Shown here one piece after another: positions 24,600 to 36,820 of a stretch of 64,000 nt of DNA. The notes beneath the pieces were generated by a model. That model was not told where the DNA came from. It searched no databases and was given only the letters and a program-made list of their open reading frames with translations. The position numbers were made by a program, and so were the translations under genes. Position 1 is the first letter of the stretch; every line of letters begins with the position of its first letter. Origin of the DNA: Sipunculus nudus (taxonomy: Eukaryota > Annelida > Sipuncula > Golfingiida > Sipunculidae); contig CM049314.1 of the NCBI GenBank assembly GCA_026874595.1, positions 59,125,300 to 59,189,299 of the forward strand, given 5' to 3'.

Positions 24600-26979
24600 T
24601 ACAATTGTCTATTTGTCATAGCCAGGGATCCGATCTTGCGTAAACTCCAAGACAAGAAGAAAAAAATATTAAAGAAGGAACACAGAAGAAACACGGTTAG
24701 AAAGCTTGAATAATCTTGATTTGTAAAGTTGCGCGGCAAAGTTTTGCACCATTGATCGCGCAGAGTGCAAGCTTATTTCCATTTGTTCATATGAGTAAGC
24801 AAGCGCTTTTAGAACATATGTACCATAATATTTTTATAAGAAACCAATATATTGCATGTATTTTTAACACACCTGGTATGTGAACAGGTCCTTTTCATTT
24901 ATCTACGATACCGAAATTTACCTGTACATTCAATCATATCTTTGGTTAAGAGTTACCTGAAGCAGCAACCAGTCGAAACATGCTGAGCTGGAAAGATATG
25001 AGCGATCTGATCGCGTTTGAATACGATCATAGGCACGTGTCATATGAAACGGGCGATAACGCTGCATTTGTTATTCTCACATCATGTTCTTTAATATGTT
25101 TTTTTTTAAATCAAGATGCCTCTTGCATAATATAACAAGACATGATTTTTATTAAATCGCGCCTAGTCATACACGGTTGTGTCAGCTCGAACAATGAACC
25201 GGCTTTGCACCTGTTATTTCTATTCATGACTTTATAATCAGCTTCTTTTCATGACTTAATGGCAGTCGGCATGTAGGTTATCATGTAAATGTATTATATA
25301 ATTTATACGTGTATCAGTAATAAGAAACGCACGTGTCACTGGGTACTAATTTCCACGTTATAGAGTTCCAAGGAAAATAGGGAGAATTGCAAGAAGAATA
25401 AAAATAAACAGTTTAAAATCAATAAATTATTAAATGATTGTTATCAGAACCTTAATTTGTTTCGCGGTATACTTGATATATTCTTCCAAGTATACATGAC
25501 AGTGCTTACACTGACACGTATCACCTGTTGCCAAAGTTGACTAATATTTTTTTTGTATAAACATATAAAACATTCTTAACAGATCGTCCTTTTTAGTGCT
25601 AGGCGGGTTTTACATGGGCGAGTTCTCATTATTATTGGTGCTGCGTTAGACCTTTCTGTCAAATCCCTTCGAATTATGAAAACAAGTCCCCCTTAGGACA
25701 CATAACATAGTTCCTCACAGTTCATCACAAAACAAATTATACTTTTGAGGACCTTTACCTGCATCGGGAAAAAGATAAACATCGTTTTTTCAGCCATTTG
25801 TTAGTGGTAGAAAAAATACCAGACTAAATTTAACAAAATCGCGTTCAAATATAACATTGATTAAGCTATTTTATTTACAAAACACATATAGCGAAATAAC
25901 CTTGAACATAAACTCTTGTGTCTTTGCAATGATCAATGCTATATATTTAATCGTTCCTGACAGTGAAAATGTGACCCATTGGCTCTACCTCCTCAAATGG
26001 TAGAGAGCCGGACTCCTGTGGTACAGAAAAACAGAATGTGGGACTGCCGCCCTGTTTTTGTTTAACCACAATGCTCCTTAATCAAGACAGGTCTTCTTAT
26101 AGAATATTTTATGCCCAGATTCATTCATAAACGCATTATAACAAACCTACATTATTTTCTTTATTATGTGCTTATTCTAATGATCCGATTGACCCCATTG
26201 CTGGATCATACTCCCGAGCAACCCCCGAAAGGCGCACTTTTTGTGAATGAAACTTGATTGGGCACGGCAATACCATTAAGCCTGCAGAGCGCTCAACCTG
26301 GTCGGGGGCCGACCGTGCAAAAACTCACCGCCTCGGCTGAGATTCGCACTCACTATCCTCCGGCTTTAACTCCTGCGCTCTATATCCCTGAGCCACAGGA
26401 GCCGACTTGGTTAAGTGATTTTTTTATTTTTTTATCTCAACAGAGCTTAAAATGAATGCGGATCTGACATGCTACTGCAGCTCATAATTGCAGTGCTTGA
26501 TAGTCATAATATACACGCGCCTTCATAATTGTTTTGCAACACCTACGCGTCGACTTGCCGGTTCGTGAGAAAGGACACATGTTATCGCCTCGCGTGTGTG
26601 TGCGTATGAAGAACGCATGTAATAAATAAGGCTGCTTATGAGATGGACTTAGGCATCATGTGTCGACAGTTTATAAAATCGTAATTTTACAATGTACAAT
26701 TTAAGCAAATTTGAAAGCGTTTTGGGTATATCATAACAGGAAATATTCTTGCTTCCGAAGTCAACGAAGTTCGAAGTCAACGACAAGTAGAAAAATTTCC
26801 CTAATAATTATAGGGAGAGGCGAACGCCAACTATAAACGAGCAATTAGACCTGCTCGGATTATTTAATTGGTGAGCTCCTTATGTGAAGACTGGATTCGA
26901 CAATGTCATGTAAACGTACGATAAACTAATAACTGGTATGTTGGTGGTTTATTTGTGAAAGACTGTAGTTAATGTATAT
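24600..26979. other. Spacer before the Gmr1-type element
   Basis: Only the SINE at 26229-26409 is recognised. Confidence 0.5.
26229..26409 (-). repeat. tRNA-derived SINE
   Basis: Complement of the same family: GGCTCAGGGATATAGAGCGC as A box, GTGCGAATCTCAGCCGAGGCG around the B box, and GAGCGCTCTGCAGGCTTAATGG. Confidence 0.65.
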
Positions 26980-27838
26980 TGTTACAGATGTCTCTTTTAT
27001 TGTATGTGTATGTGCAACGCTGGTGGTAGCCGTTGCTATGACAGCATAGCCCGGCCCACGTGTGGGGTTTGACGTATACACAGCGGTCATGCTAGTCGTA
27101 GGCTTTCTCGCCTGGCCGAGCCGGGCCGGCGCACGTGTGAACCCTGACATGTATAGACACAGCGTTCTTTTTCTAGATGTTTCCTGTAACGCGTGTTTAC
27201 TGTGTATCATGTTAGATTCTTTGGTGATTCGAGAAATGGAAGGTTTTCGGCTGGAGGTGAGAAGTTATAAATAGAGGGCTGTGATTTAGAGCGGAGAGAG
27301 GGGTGAGAGAATATTCCAGCGGACACAGAAGGGTGGGACCTTTTCCGATACATGCAGCAGTTAGAGATTTTCTTGAAATTTATGACGGATTTTATGTAGT
27401 CTTCAGTTTGCCTTTCAGATCACTGCCAAGATTTCAGTTTTGGATAACAGTAGATTGATTTTGTAATTACATTGGACTGTTATTCTCCGAGAAGATCTGT
27501 GTGAACTGTTCATCCGGCTTATACATTTTAAATTACTTATCGCTATTACAGTGGTGGTATCCAGGTACTGTGCACTTTGTTTATTTTACTGTGTGATTGT
27601 ATTGATTTGCTGTTATACTGCTGTTATACTGTGAATTGTATTGATTTACTGTATTGTAATGTTAGGGTTGTTTTAAGAATACATTATAGTTATTTGTTAA
27701 CAAAAAAAACACCGACTTCTTTATTCATTCCTCTAGACATTGCACGCTGCCTAGTGTAACAGAATCTGTTTTTTTTTTTTATTACAAAATTTATGTTCAC
27801 CACGCATACGTGATCTGTTGATATTAGGTTCCGTAACA
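26980..27838 (+). repeat. 5' LTR
   Basis: Starts TGTTACAGATG and ends GGTTCCGTAACA, matching the 3' LTR end GGTTACGTAACA. A TATA box (TATAAATAGAGGG) lies at about 27267. The U3 sequence matches the truncated LTR at 39696-40325 but not the 3' LTR of this same element. Confidence 0.85.
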
Positions 27839-27844
27839 TAAAAT

Positions 27845-27862
27845 TGGGGACTCGTCCTGGAT
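27845..27862 (+). promoter_or_regulatory. Primer binding site, tRNA-Pro-like
   Basis: TGGGGACTCGTCCTGGAT lies 6 nt after the 5' LTR. It differs at two positions from the 18 nt complementary to the tRNA-Pro 3' end used by several retroelements. Confidence 0.65.
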
Positions 27863-27981
27863 GCCCAATAGTTTTTTTAAGTTTATGAGGCCCTGATTGT
27901 TTACAAATAACATATTGTTTACAATACATTTTTTACGGGATTTATCTCTGTGGTTGTTTGTTATTGTTTTAACATCTTAAC

Positions 27982-28666
27982 ATGGCAGATTACATACCTT
28001 AGACATTTGTTGACGATCCCGACCTTGATCAACTTGAACAGTTGACAAAGAAACAGTTGTTGCGTTTGGGGGTTAAAATGGCTGGAAGAAAGATTTAAAC
28101 TAGAACATTGTCTAAGTGCTGCCTCAACTCACAGTTTTGATGTTACTAAACACATTAGACTTGTCCTACCTTTTCAAGAAAAAGAGGTTGATTAATATTT
28201 CTTACACTTTGAGAAAGTAGCCGAAAATTTAAAATGGCCTAAGGAAAATTGGACTATGCTGTTACAAAGTGTATTGACTGGCAAGGCCAGTGAATTTTTT
28301 TCAGAGCTTTCAGTAGAAGCTTCTGCTGACTATGACCTGGTAAAACGGTTAATCCTAAAAGGTTATGAGTTATTTTCGGAGGCTTACCGCCAGAAATTCG
28401 GAAATTGGGAAAAGCACAAAGAACAGACTTACGTCGAATTTGCTAGGACAAAAGAGCAGTTGTTTGATCGCTGGGGTAGTTCTAAAAATGTGATGAAAGA
28501 TTATGACAATTTTCACCAGTTGATTTTTCTTGAAGAATTTAAGCGCTGCATTAACGCAGATGTTAAAACTTTTCTGGATGAGAAAAGTCCTGAAACACTT
28601 GACATTGCTGCTCAATTAGCTGGTGATTATTCATTAACAGACAAAATGTCTTTTACTAGCAAATGA
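27982..28666 (+). pseudogene. gag of the Gmr1-type element
   Basis: The ATG at 27982 is followed by an early TAG at 28000, and further stops precede the open part (28256-28666). The open 136 codons include GKASEFFSELS, RQKFGNWEKH and FARTKEQLFDRW, the gag capsid pattern shared by Ty3/gypsy elements of animals. A degenerate zinc knuckle (ICNYCK, then a stop and H) lies near 28830-28880. Several stops make it non-functional. Confidence 0.75.
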
Positions 28667-29200
28667 AACCAGTCATTCACAAACAAGAATGTAAATCAGT
28701 ATGGTCAAAAGAAGTTTAAAGTGCAGTCACCCAGTACTAGTAGTCCTCATAGTTCAACAACAGTCTATTGCTACACCACAGTCCACGTCCACTGTGTCTA
28801 AGTCCAACAAAGACCAGTCAGTTGCGAAGAAAATCTGTAATTACTGTAAAATCTATGCATAGCATAGTACAAGAGCCAGGCTCTTTTCATGTAAACAAGG
28901 GGTACAACTCTTTTATTGACTCTAATAAAGAGTTAGATGCTACGGAGGTCCACGTGCCGTCTGAATCCAAAGAAGAATCCGTAGCTTGCGAGGTAAAAAC
29001 CTCAGTTGATTCCTGCGAGGAATTTAATAGGCTAGGTCCTTTCAAGGCTCCTGCGAGGAGTATTCTTTAAATAAAACTAAGTCATTTTATGACTTTTGCG
29101 AGAGTATTTCAAATGAGGCCAGGTCCGTTATGAAAAACAGAAGTTTGTTTCTGCTCAGGAAAATTCCTCTGTTGACTCCAATGAGGAGTTTGATGGTAAA

Positions 29201-30070
29201 ATGGATGTAGATTCTTTTAATGACTCTGAAAAAGAGTTTATGACTGACACTGTCAATGACAGTTCTTTGTTTGATGAAACTGAGGTAGTAGATTCCTCTC
29301 CTGACTCTGAAATGGATGTATTTGAACCATTCATACATGATGGTTTTGTATCACTTTCAAATGATTTTTCAGACTCAACCCCTATTAGAATTTTGAGGGA
29401 CACTGGTTCAGTCCAGACTCTCATGTTAGCAAACACTTTGCCATTTTCTAATAGGTCTTTTACTAGTGCACATGCACTTGTTAATGGTGTGTTTTCAGAC
29501 AAGCCAACTTCAGTTCCGCTTCACAGTATCCATTTAAAGTCAGATTTAATTTCTGGGAATATTACTGTGGGCATAAGAACTACTTTACCCTTTAAGGGAA
29601 TTCAGTTGCTGCTAGGCAATGATGATGCAGGTGACAAAGTACAGCCTGTACCAATAGTGACAGAAAAGCCGTCACTTGATCAGGACACTGATCCTGAGAG
29701 TCAGGAAATTCCTGGTTTGTATCTTTCATGTGCTGTAACTAGATCTATGGCCAAGAAAAACACACATGAGGATAATGGTCCCGATAATAACACTCTTAGA
29801 GTCACTAGTGACTCGTCTAACGACTCGCCCGTACAGGGTGCAGCATTTTCAAGGTCAGAACCTATCGCGGAACAGCATAAGGAGCCTGATAGTTCATGTT
29901 TGTTTCCCAGGGCAGTTTCTAAAGATGAACTCTCACAGAACCCAGTTTGTTTCTATGTTAAACATGGAGTGCTTATGCGTAAATGGCGACCACCTGATGG
30001 ATGCGCTGATGATGAGTGGGCCATCAAACGTCAAATAGGAATGCCCAGAACTTTTGCAATGAAATTCTAA
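29201..30070 (+). pseudogene. Protease and start of integrase region
   Basis: Open for 289 codons. LRDTGSVQTLML is the aspartic protease active-site loop (DTG), and GIQLLLGND is the likely later strand. The C-terminal part (NPVCFYVKHGVLMRKWRPPDG) is the linker that precedes the integrase zinc finger. A serine/aspartate-rich stretch lies before the protease. Confidence 0.8.
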
Positions 30071-31329
30071 GCATGGCACATGAGGCTCCTTTGTCTGGCC
30101 ATTTAGGTATAAATAAATATTATCAGAAAGTTAGCACACATTTCTATTAGCCTAACCAGAGGACAGATGTTGTATAGTATTGTAAATCATGCCATACCTG
30201 CTATATGGTAGGCAAGCCCAATGAGAATCCTCCTAAAGCCCCACTTAGACCTTTTCCTTCTTTCGAGGAACCATTTAGTAGGATTATTATTGATTGTGTT
30301 GGACCACTGCCCAAAACAAAATCTGGACATGAATACTTGCTGACAATTATGTACGCATCTACCAGGTTCCCTGAGGCAATACCATTGCACAAAATTAATG
30401 CAAAAGAGTTGTCAAAGCTTTGACCAAGTTTTTACAACTTTTGGATTGCCAAAATTCGTCCAGTCTGACCAAGGGTCTACTTTTATGTCTTGCTTATTCC
30501 AGCAAGTTATGCTTGAGCTAGGTATAAAACAGTACAGCTCTTCGCCATACCATCCTGAACGTCAGGGCGCCCTTGAGCGTTTTCACCAGACATTAAAAAA
30601 CATAATTAGAACTTATTGCTATGACACACAGAAAGACTGGGATGAAGGAATCCACCAATTGTTGTTTGCTGTCAGAGGAAAATCTTTCAAGAGTCCTTGG
30701 GTTTCAGTCCCTTTGAACTAGTTTTTGGACACTCAGTTGGCGGTCCATTGAAACTGCTTAAAGAAAAACTCTTGTGTGAAAATCCTGATTCTCTTTGTTT
30801 ACTGCAGTATGTCTCAGACTTTCGCACTAAACTACACAATGCTTGTGAGATTGCTAAGTCTAATCTAAAATCTACACAAAGTGAAATGAAAACAAAGTAT
30901 GACAAACACAGTGTAAGTAGGACGTTTTAGTCTATTGTTAAGGTCCTTGTCTTACTTCCCATCCCTGGCAGACCTCTGCAAGCTAGGTATTTTAGTCCTT
31001 ACATTGTTGACAAGAAAGTCAGTGATTTATATTACATACTGTTGACACCAGATAGGCGTAAGAAGAAACAACTGTGCCATGTTAACATATTGAAACCATA
31101 TTATGACAGAAATAGCACATCAGATGTTGTATATAATGTTACTGCTGTTAATTGTGTAAAAACTGACCCTGACCCAGTTAAAGTAGATACTGATTGTAAG
31201 TGTGATGTAGACATTCAGGGTGGAAAAGTACCACTAAAAAACGCAGACTCGCTAACAACCTGGATGCCAAACTGTCACATCTTGCCGCACAACAACACAA
31301 GACCTAAAGATCCTGCTGTGGAATTATGA
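30071..31329 (+). pseudogene. Integrase, upstream of RT
   Basis: The HHCC finger is read across a stop: AHEAPLSGHLG supplies the histidines, CKSCHTC the cysteines. The D,D,E core is IIIDCVGPLP, VQSDQGSTF and QGALERFHQTLKN, with a frame change near 30420 and another near 30690. The C-terminal part TPDRRKKKQLCHVN-LKPYY follows at 31042. Its place before RT is the diagnostic feature of the element. Confidence 0.85.
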
Positions 31330-31366
31330 ACATGTCTTTAGTGACATTCCAACGCGAACTGACATA

Positions 31367-32612
31367 TTGTGCCATGACGTCGATGTTGGCGAGGCAGGCG
31401 CAGTCAAGCAGCATCCTAATAGACTGAATCCAGAAAAGCAAATGTATCTAAAGGATGAGATTCAATATTTGCTGGACAATGATTTTATTGAACCTAGTAA
31501 GAGTAACTGGAGTTCACCATGTATTCTTGTGCCAAAACCTTATGAGTGTTACCTTATGTGCACAGTTTATCGAAAACTGAACTCTGTCACCAAGACTGAC
31601 ACGTTCCCGATTCCGAGGACCGATGATTGTATTGATAGAGGCGGTAGCTCCAGATATGTCTTCATGTTTGACTTGCTAAAAGGATTCTGGCAAGTTCCGC
31701 TGACAGAACGAGCGAAAGAAGTGTCCGCATTTGTAACGCCGCAAGGACTGTACCAGTATAAAGTTATGCCGTTTGGCATGAAGAACTCGCCAGCCACGTT
31801 CCAGCGCCTCATCCATATGATTGTCAAAGACATTCGGGCTGCGACGCATACATTGATGACCTTATCGTATACAGCGACACCTTGGAGAAACATCTGCAAA
31901 TTCTTCGCGACCTCTTCGAAAAACTCTGTGAAGCACGTCTGACCGTCAACTTCGTTAAATCTGAGTTTTGTCATGCACAAGTAACATTTTTGGGTCATAC
32001 TGTAGGGCAGGGTCAGGTAAAACCTATTGATGCTAAAATAAGTGCTATTTCTGCATTTCCTAGACCAGAAAAAAAATCAAATAATGCGTTTTCTTGGTAT
32101 GGTTGGATACTACAGGAAGTTTTGTCCAAATTTTTCTGCTGTAGCTGAACCTTTTAACTTATTTGTTGAAGAAGAAACAAAAGTTTGTATTGAAAATGTG
32201 AAAATGCATTTCAGAATTCGAAAGCACACTTTTGTACCCTTTAATTCAGCTGTAAATGCTAGTGATACTGCTGCAGGCGCTGTGTTGTTACAAGAAGGCA
32301 GTGATGGCATAGATCATCCAATCTGTTATTTTTCAAGAAAGTTTAATGCAAACAAAATAAACTACTCCACTATCGAAAAGAACGTTTGGCTTTGATTTTG
32401 GTATTACAACATTTTGAAGTTTATGTTACTTCATCAGTCAAGCATATCATTGTCTTCAGTGATAACAATCCCCTCACGTTCATGAACAAGTTAAAGTGTA
32501 AAAATCAAAGATTGTTGAGATGGAGATTGTTTTTACAGAATTAAAATCTTGAAATCAGACACATTAAAGGGAAAGACAATGTACTTGATGATTGCTTATC
32601 GAAAGGTTTATG
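31367..32612 (+). pseudogene. Reverse transcriptase and RNase H
   Basis: The RT motifs run in order: YRKLNSVTKTDTFPIPR, FDLLKGFWQVPLT, AFVTPQGLYQYKVMPFGMKN, then YIDDL (31849-31863) in a shifted frame. RNase H follows as NASDTAAGAVLLQE, YFSRKFNANKINYSTIEK and HIKGKDNVLDDCLS, ending near 32612. Frameshifts near 31840, 31940 and 32090 and stops near 32394 and 32542 inactivate it. Confidence 0.85.
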
Positions 32613-32742
32613 AAATGTTGTAAACAAGATGTTTATATAATGTTGTAAATAAAATTGAAACAACATTGAAAATGTTGTAAATATTTAGTGATTGTGATCG
32701 CAAAAAGCAAGTATTTTTTAGAGAAAACTTTCTTTTTCCTAC

Positions 32743-32751
32743 AGGAGGGGA
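32743..32751 (+). promoter_or_regulatory. Polypurine tract
   Basis: AGGAGGGGA immediately before the 3' LTR TG, the usual position for the plus-strand primer. Confidence 0.7.
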
Positions 32752-32753
32752 TG

Positions 32754-33585
32754 TGTTACATGTATCTGATTATAATGCGCAGGCATTCTGATTCGTGTTA
32801 GGCGCTGGCCCTGTTCGCTGCTATGGGAGACGCGCGAGTTGGGCTCTGGCTTGCGTGTGAAATGTGAAACGTGGAGACAAAGCGTTTTTTGTGTTCTAGA
32901 TGGTTCGGGTCTGTTCAGGCGCTGTGGGCTTGTATTTTTATGTTCCTTGGGTGTTCCAGAATGGAAAGTTATGGGCTTCAGGTGAAAAAGCTATAAATGA
33001 GGGCTATGTTTAGAGCCGGCAGAGAGAAAAATACCGGCGGACACGGAAGAGTGTGACTATCTCGTCAGTGTTTTTTTTTTGGTGACCTTTCCGATAATTG
33101 CAGAATTTACAGATCTTCAACGGATTTTATACAGACTTTATAAACGGATTGTCTTCAGTTTGCCTTTGGGATTATTACCAGAACTTCACTTTTCGATTAC
33201 AACAGATTGTTTTCGAGTTTACATCAGACTATTCTCTGGGAACATTTATTTGAAATATTTACGTGGATTATTTGTGTTAAAGGACTCTTGTTGAGCTGTG
33301 ACAGTGGTGGTATCCAGAAATCAAACCTAGGATCCGGACACTCTGGTGATGTACATTTTTGTTATTGTTATACTGTGTAATTGTATTGATTTAGTGTATT
33401 GTAATGTTAGGATTGTTCTTAGAATTAATTATAATTATTTGTTAACAAAAAAACACTAACTTCTTTATTGATTCCCCTAGATATTTCACGCTGCCTTGTG
33501 TTGCGGAATCTGATTTTTTTTATCTCTGTAACAAAATTTATGCTCGTCACGACTGCGTGATCTGTTGTCATTAGGTTACGTAACA
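32754..33585 (+). repeat. 3' LTR
   Basis: Starts TGTTACATG and ends TTACGTAACA. From the TATA box (CTATAAATGAGGGC, about 32990) onward it aligns with the 5' LTR, but the first 230 or so bases of U3 do not. Confidence 0.85.
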
Positions 33586-33999
33586 CTATAAATAGATCAA
33601 GACTGACCTTTGGTTTGTTGGCAAATCTGAAATAGTTGGCAGTCTGCCAAGCTATTTATAGCTATAGACACAATTTTGGAGTGTTGCTTAATCTATTTTC
33701 ACATACTGATAGACTTTTGCTAAAATGCTTTTTTTCGAAGCTGACGTATTCATAGGATTTTTTTTTATCAAAATGTTAAGAATAATAAAAGATGCAGTCC
33801 TTTTGTTATTAAAGGTCAAATAATTCTGCCAAAAAACATGAACAAAGACCAATTAAGAATCATTTTTGTTACAGAGGTTGAAGCAACAGTTTTGCCAAGA
33901 AGACTATTGCAGCCCCCAGTTTAAAATAGGCTTACAGATGACCACAAGACCAACTTCAGCCTTCTATGACTCTACCAAAAATCAATGAAACCATTGTAT

Positions 34000-35000
34000 T
34001 CTTAAAAATTTAAAAGAACCCTACCCTCGGATAATTCTTGTGAAAAATTAAACCATTCAGCTTGACAGTTTCATCACAAAACATTTTTAAGCTGAAAGAG
34101 GCTACAATTACGAGGTTTGTGCCCGTAAAAACGTAGGTAAAAATGTACATAATTGCGCCACAAAACAACAATTTCAAATATGAGTCATGTGACCAACATC
34201 TGCACAAAACTTGGTGATGCTAGCTACTGTTGTTTCTGAGATGAATGTTATGTTAGTATGCTTACTTGCCTAAATGACTACGTTCATATTTCCACAACTC
34301 GGCCAAAATTCATTAAAACCCAAACCATCTGAACAAACTTGAGAGAGCTTTGGGGTAATTTCTGTGAAATATTGAGCAATTTGGCTGAATGATTTCGGGG
34401 AAGAAGATTTTCAAAGGTTATCAAGCTTTTCCCCGTAAAATGTTAGTTCATACAGATGGCGCCACAAGAAGCTCAATTCCACAATATTTGATATGAGACA
34501 GATTTTTGCACAACATTTTGAGATGCTTGTTCCTGCTTATATTTAGAAATTATGGGTTAATGTACTGATGACCGATGACCCCGTACTTTTATTTTGGTCA
34601 AGTGGGCAAGTGTTATTGTCGAGCCCTACCCTGACCAATATACTTTGTTATTATTGGTAAAAATTACATCTTTATAGTCAGATTCAATAGACATGCAATG
34701 AAGAGGAATTGAATTCATTAAAATGCTAAATATATCGCGATATAAAACTTCTCCTATATTTCTATATGATTTATTCTGTATGTGATATTTTCCATTGGAT
34801 TGTCTCAAAGGCCTGGTCTAATATATCGTAGGCCCACCTGGCAACTTTTAGACACTGGGACAATTCGATGCACGAAATTCCAAACCCTCAGGCAAGTGGT
34901 CAAGTGTTATTGTGAAGCCCTGCCCTAACTGATATACATAAAATGGTTATCATTGGTAAATTTACATCTTAGTCAGATTTTATAGGCAATAAAGAGATCT
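34000..35000 (+). repeat. Diverged tandem duplications
   Basis: Two units of about 330 bp (about 34010-34330 and 34340-34560, shared TTCTGTGAAA and CGCCACA blocks), then two units offset by about 294 bp (CAAGTGTTATTGT at about 34606 and 34900). Non-coding. Confidence 0.5.
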
Positions 35001-36780
35001 TTCAAATGAGTGGTCACTCATAGGGGTAAAGTCAAAACTTAATATGACAATGTGAAGTTAAGTAAAATAAAACTTAATAGTTAATTAGCCAATTAAAATT
35101 ATTAAATTAAATGACTTTCCCAATATGGGACTTTTCGGGATTTTCGAAATGTTATTCTCCAGAAGTTTTTGAGTAAAATACAGTTGGGTTTCATTTCTGT
35201 TGCATTTGTTCCGGGTTCGACCCTATTTTTACTAGACAATATTTTGAGGGAATAAGAAAGACACGAAGATAACCGTTCAAATGGCTTGCATATTCTAGTA
35301 AAATGTTGTAATCAGTCAGATCTCTACTCCAGTTATCCCGGAAAGTTCCATCCAAGTGGAAAAATTCTGATATACATTCTGCGCAGGTTTGCAGTTATAA
35401 GATACGGCCAGGTAACAGTTCATAAATTTATATTTTTTTTATATTTTATTTTGGATTTCCCCCTTGGCTTGTTGTGTTTGAACCCTGGATTATTGGTATC
35501 TTATATGTCCTACTACCAGTGGCTCCACCATTTGACTGTATAAACAATACAGTTGCGGATCTAGAGGGGTGGGGGCCCCCACCCGTTGAGCAGTAACATC
35601 AGTAACATTTTATCTATTTCTTTCCCAGTAATTCGTAATTAATTTTCATTTTTTATATTATTAATTTACCAACAGTCTATTACATTCTTATGCACAATTT
35701 TAGGATATTAATGAACAGCCCTGTTATTAAGATAGCATCCAAATGTTTCGATACTGAGGGAGGGAGTCTTTCCTGCTCTCACAGCTCCTCGGCTAATATA
35801 TATACTCCAACTCACGACCTGTGCTATGTAACATATGTTGAGTCCGGTGCACTGCTTGGACCACAGAAGCCGGTAAAGTGAAAAGTTTAACATGCAATTT
35901 GAACATATCAATTATATTACGAGGAGGGTTACATTTAAACGATGATATTTTGCAAGTTATTAATACGCATTTTCACCACACAGATATGGAGGTTTTGACT
36001 TTCCAGTTAATATCCAAATTTTGAAGAAATATAAATCTTATAGTCGGCCACACATGAACAGTTGAGGAACAGAAAATCCTCATATTTTCATTTAATAGGT
36101 GCCTCAAAATGTCATCTATACATTGCATATTTTAAAATGTTCTCAATATGGGAGGAGGCCGGCCGGCCGGCCGAATGCCTCTTTCCACGTCCTCAAATTA
36201 ACTTTACAAATGAACACGACTTCAGCTTTTATTCATATAGATGAAATAAAAAAGATATTTATATGTTTCATGGGCTGAAAATATATTACGTATATAGTAA
36301 TAATTCATATATATATATATATATTGCTTTATACCCGTCAACCGCTAACCCAGAATTAGCGCCCAGCTGTTCTCGAATTTCCGGATTTGCCACTGCAATA
36401 CTTTTTTTTTGGTGGGGGGGGGGGGGGGGTTGGAAGCGGGCGGTGAGGGTGGGGGGGGGGGGGGGGTTGGATGTCATAGAACAGTGAAGTGATCTCTAAG
36501 AATCGTTGAGATTTCGTTGAATGTGCTCGTTTTCTAGGGTTTAGATCAGTGGTTTTCCGTTTCAAAAGGAATAATGTTATCGTCAAAATATATTATACGA
36601 TAAACGAAACACGCGTTATTCAAGGTTTTAAAGCATTTAATCTTGAGGTGATGATCGTGAAATTATAATACACGATTACAAAATCGAGTGGATTTATATT
36701 GAAAATGTTATGTTAATGTGAGTAATCGGGTCCTGACGCATGCAGAATGTCGCATAAGAAAAACATGTCTTGTGTAGTAC
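35000..36780. other. Spacer between retroelement and C1q copy 2
   Basis: Holds a MITE fragment (35551), a (GGCC)n-like patch near 36160 and the poly-G tract; no gene. Confidence 0.5.
36411..36468. repeat. Poly-G/C tract
   Basis: Two long G runs. Others are C runs at 658-676, 42812-42833 and 63616-63640 and a G run at 62806-62829. Run lengths may be sequencing-dependent. Confidence 0.9.
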
Positions 36781-36820
36781 AGTTGTTTTATTATCAAACC
36801 GCCAAGAATTGGACATGTCT

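Larger units (their letters stand above)
16000..24600. repeat. Segmental duplication, unit 1 (partner 36780-44600)
   Basis: Exons, splice sites and intron flanks match the second C1q unit in order and orientation. Matching intron blocks include 22483-22850 with 39139-39470 and 23967-24600 with 43976-44600. In unit 2 the junction GAGGAAAAGTG|TTATGACTT is split by an insertion at about 39485-43975 (DIRS-like element plus SINE). In unit 1 a roughly 1.1 kb GT-flanked stretch (about 22850-23950) is extra. Confidence 0.75.
26980..33585 (+). mobile_element. Ty3/gypsy LTR retrotransposon of Gmr1 type (decayed)
   Basis: Order along the element: 5' LTR, tRNA-Pro-like primer site, gag, protease, integrase, reverse transcriptase, RNase H, purine tract, 3' LTR. 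Integrase before RT is the copia-like order, but the RT signature (YRKLN, GFWQVPL, MPFGMKNSPATFQ) is Ty3/gypsy. This combination defines the Gmr1 group. All ORFs carry stops or frameshifts, so the copy is non-autonomous. A 5 bp target duplication is not clear (TATAT before, CTATA after). Confidence 0.85.

Noticed and set aside
24955-25005. CTGAAGCAGCAACCAGTCGAAAC resembles a hammerhead 3' half
   Set aside because: The CTGATGA core is missing and no stem I pairs.
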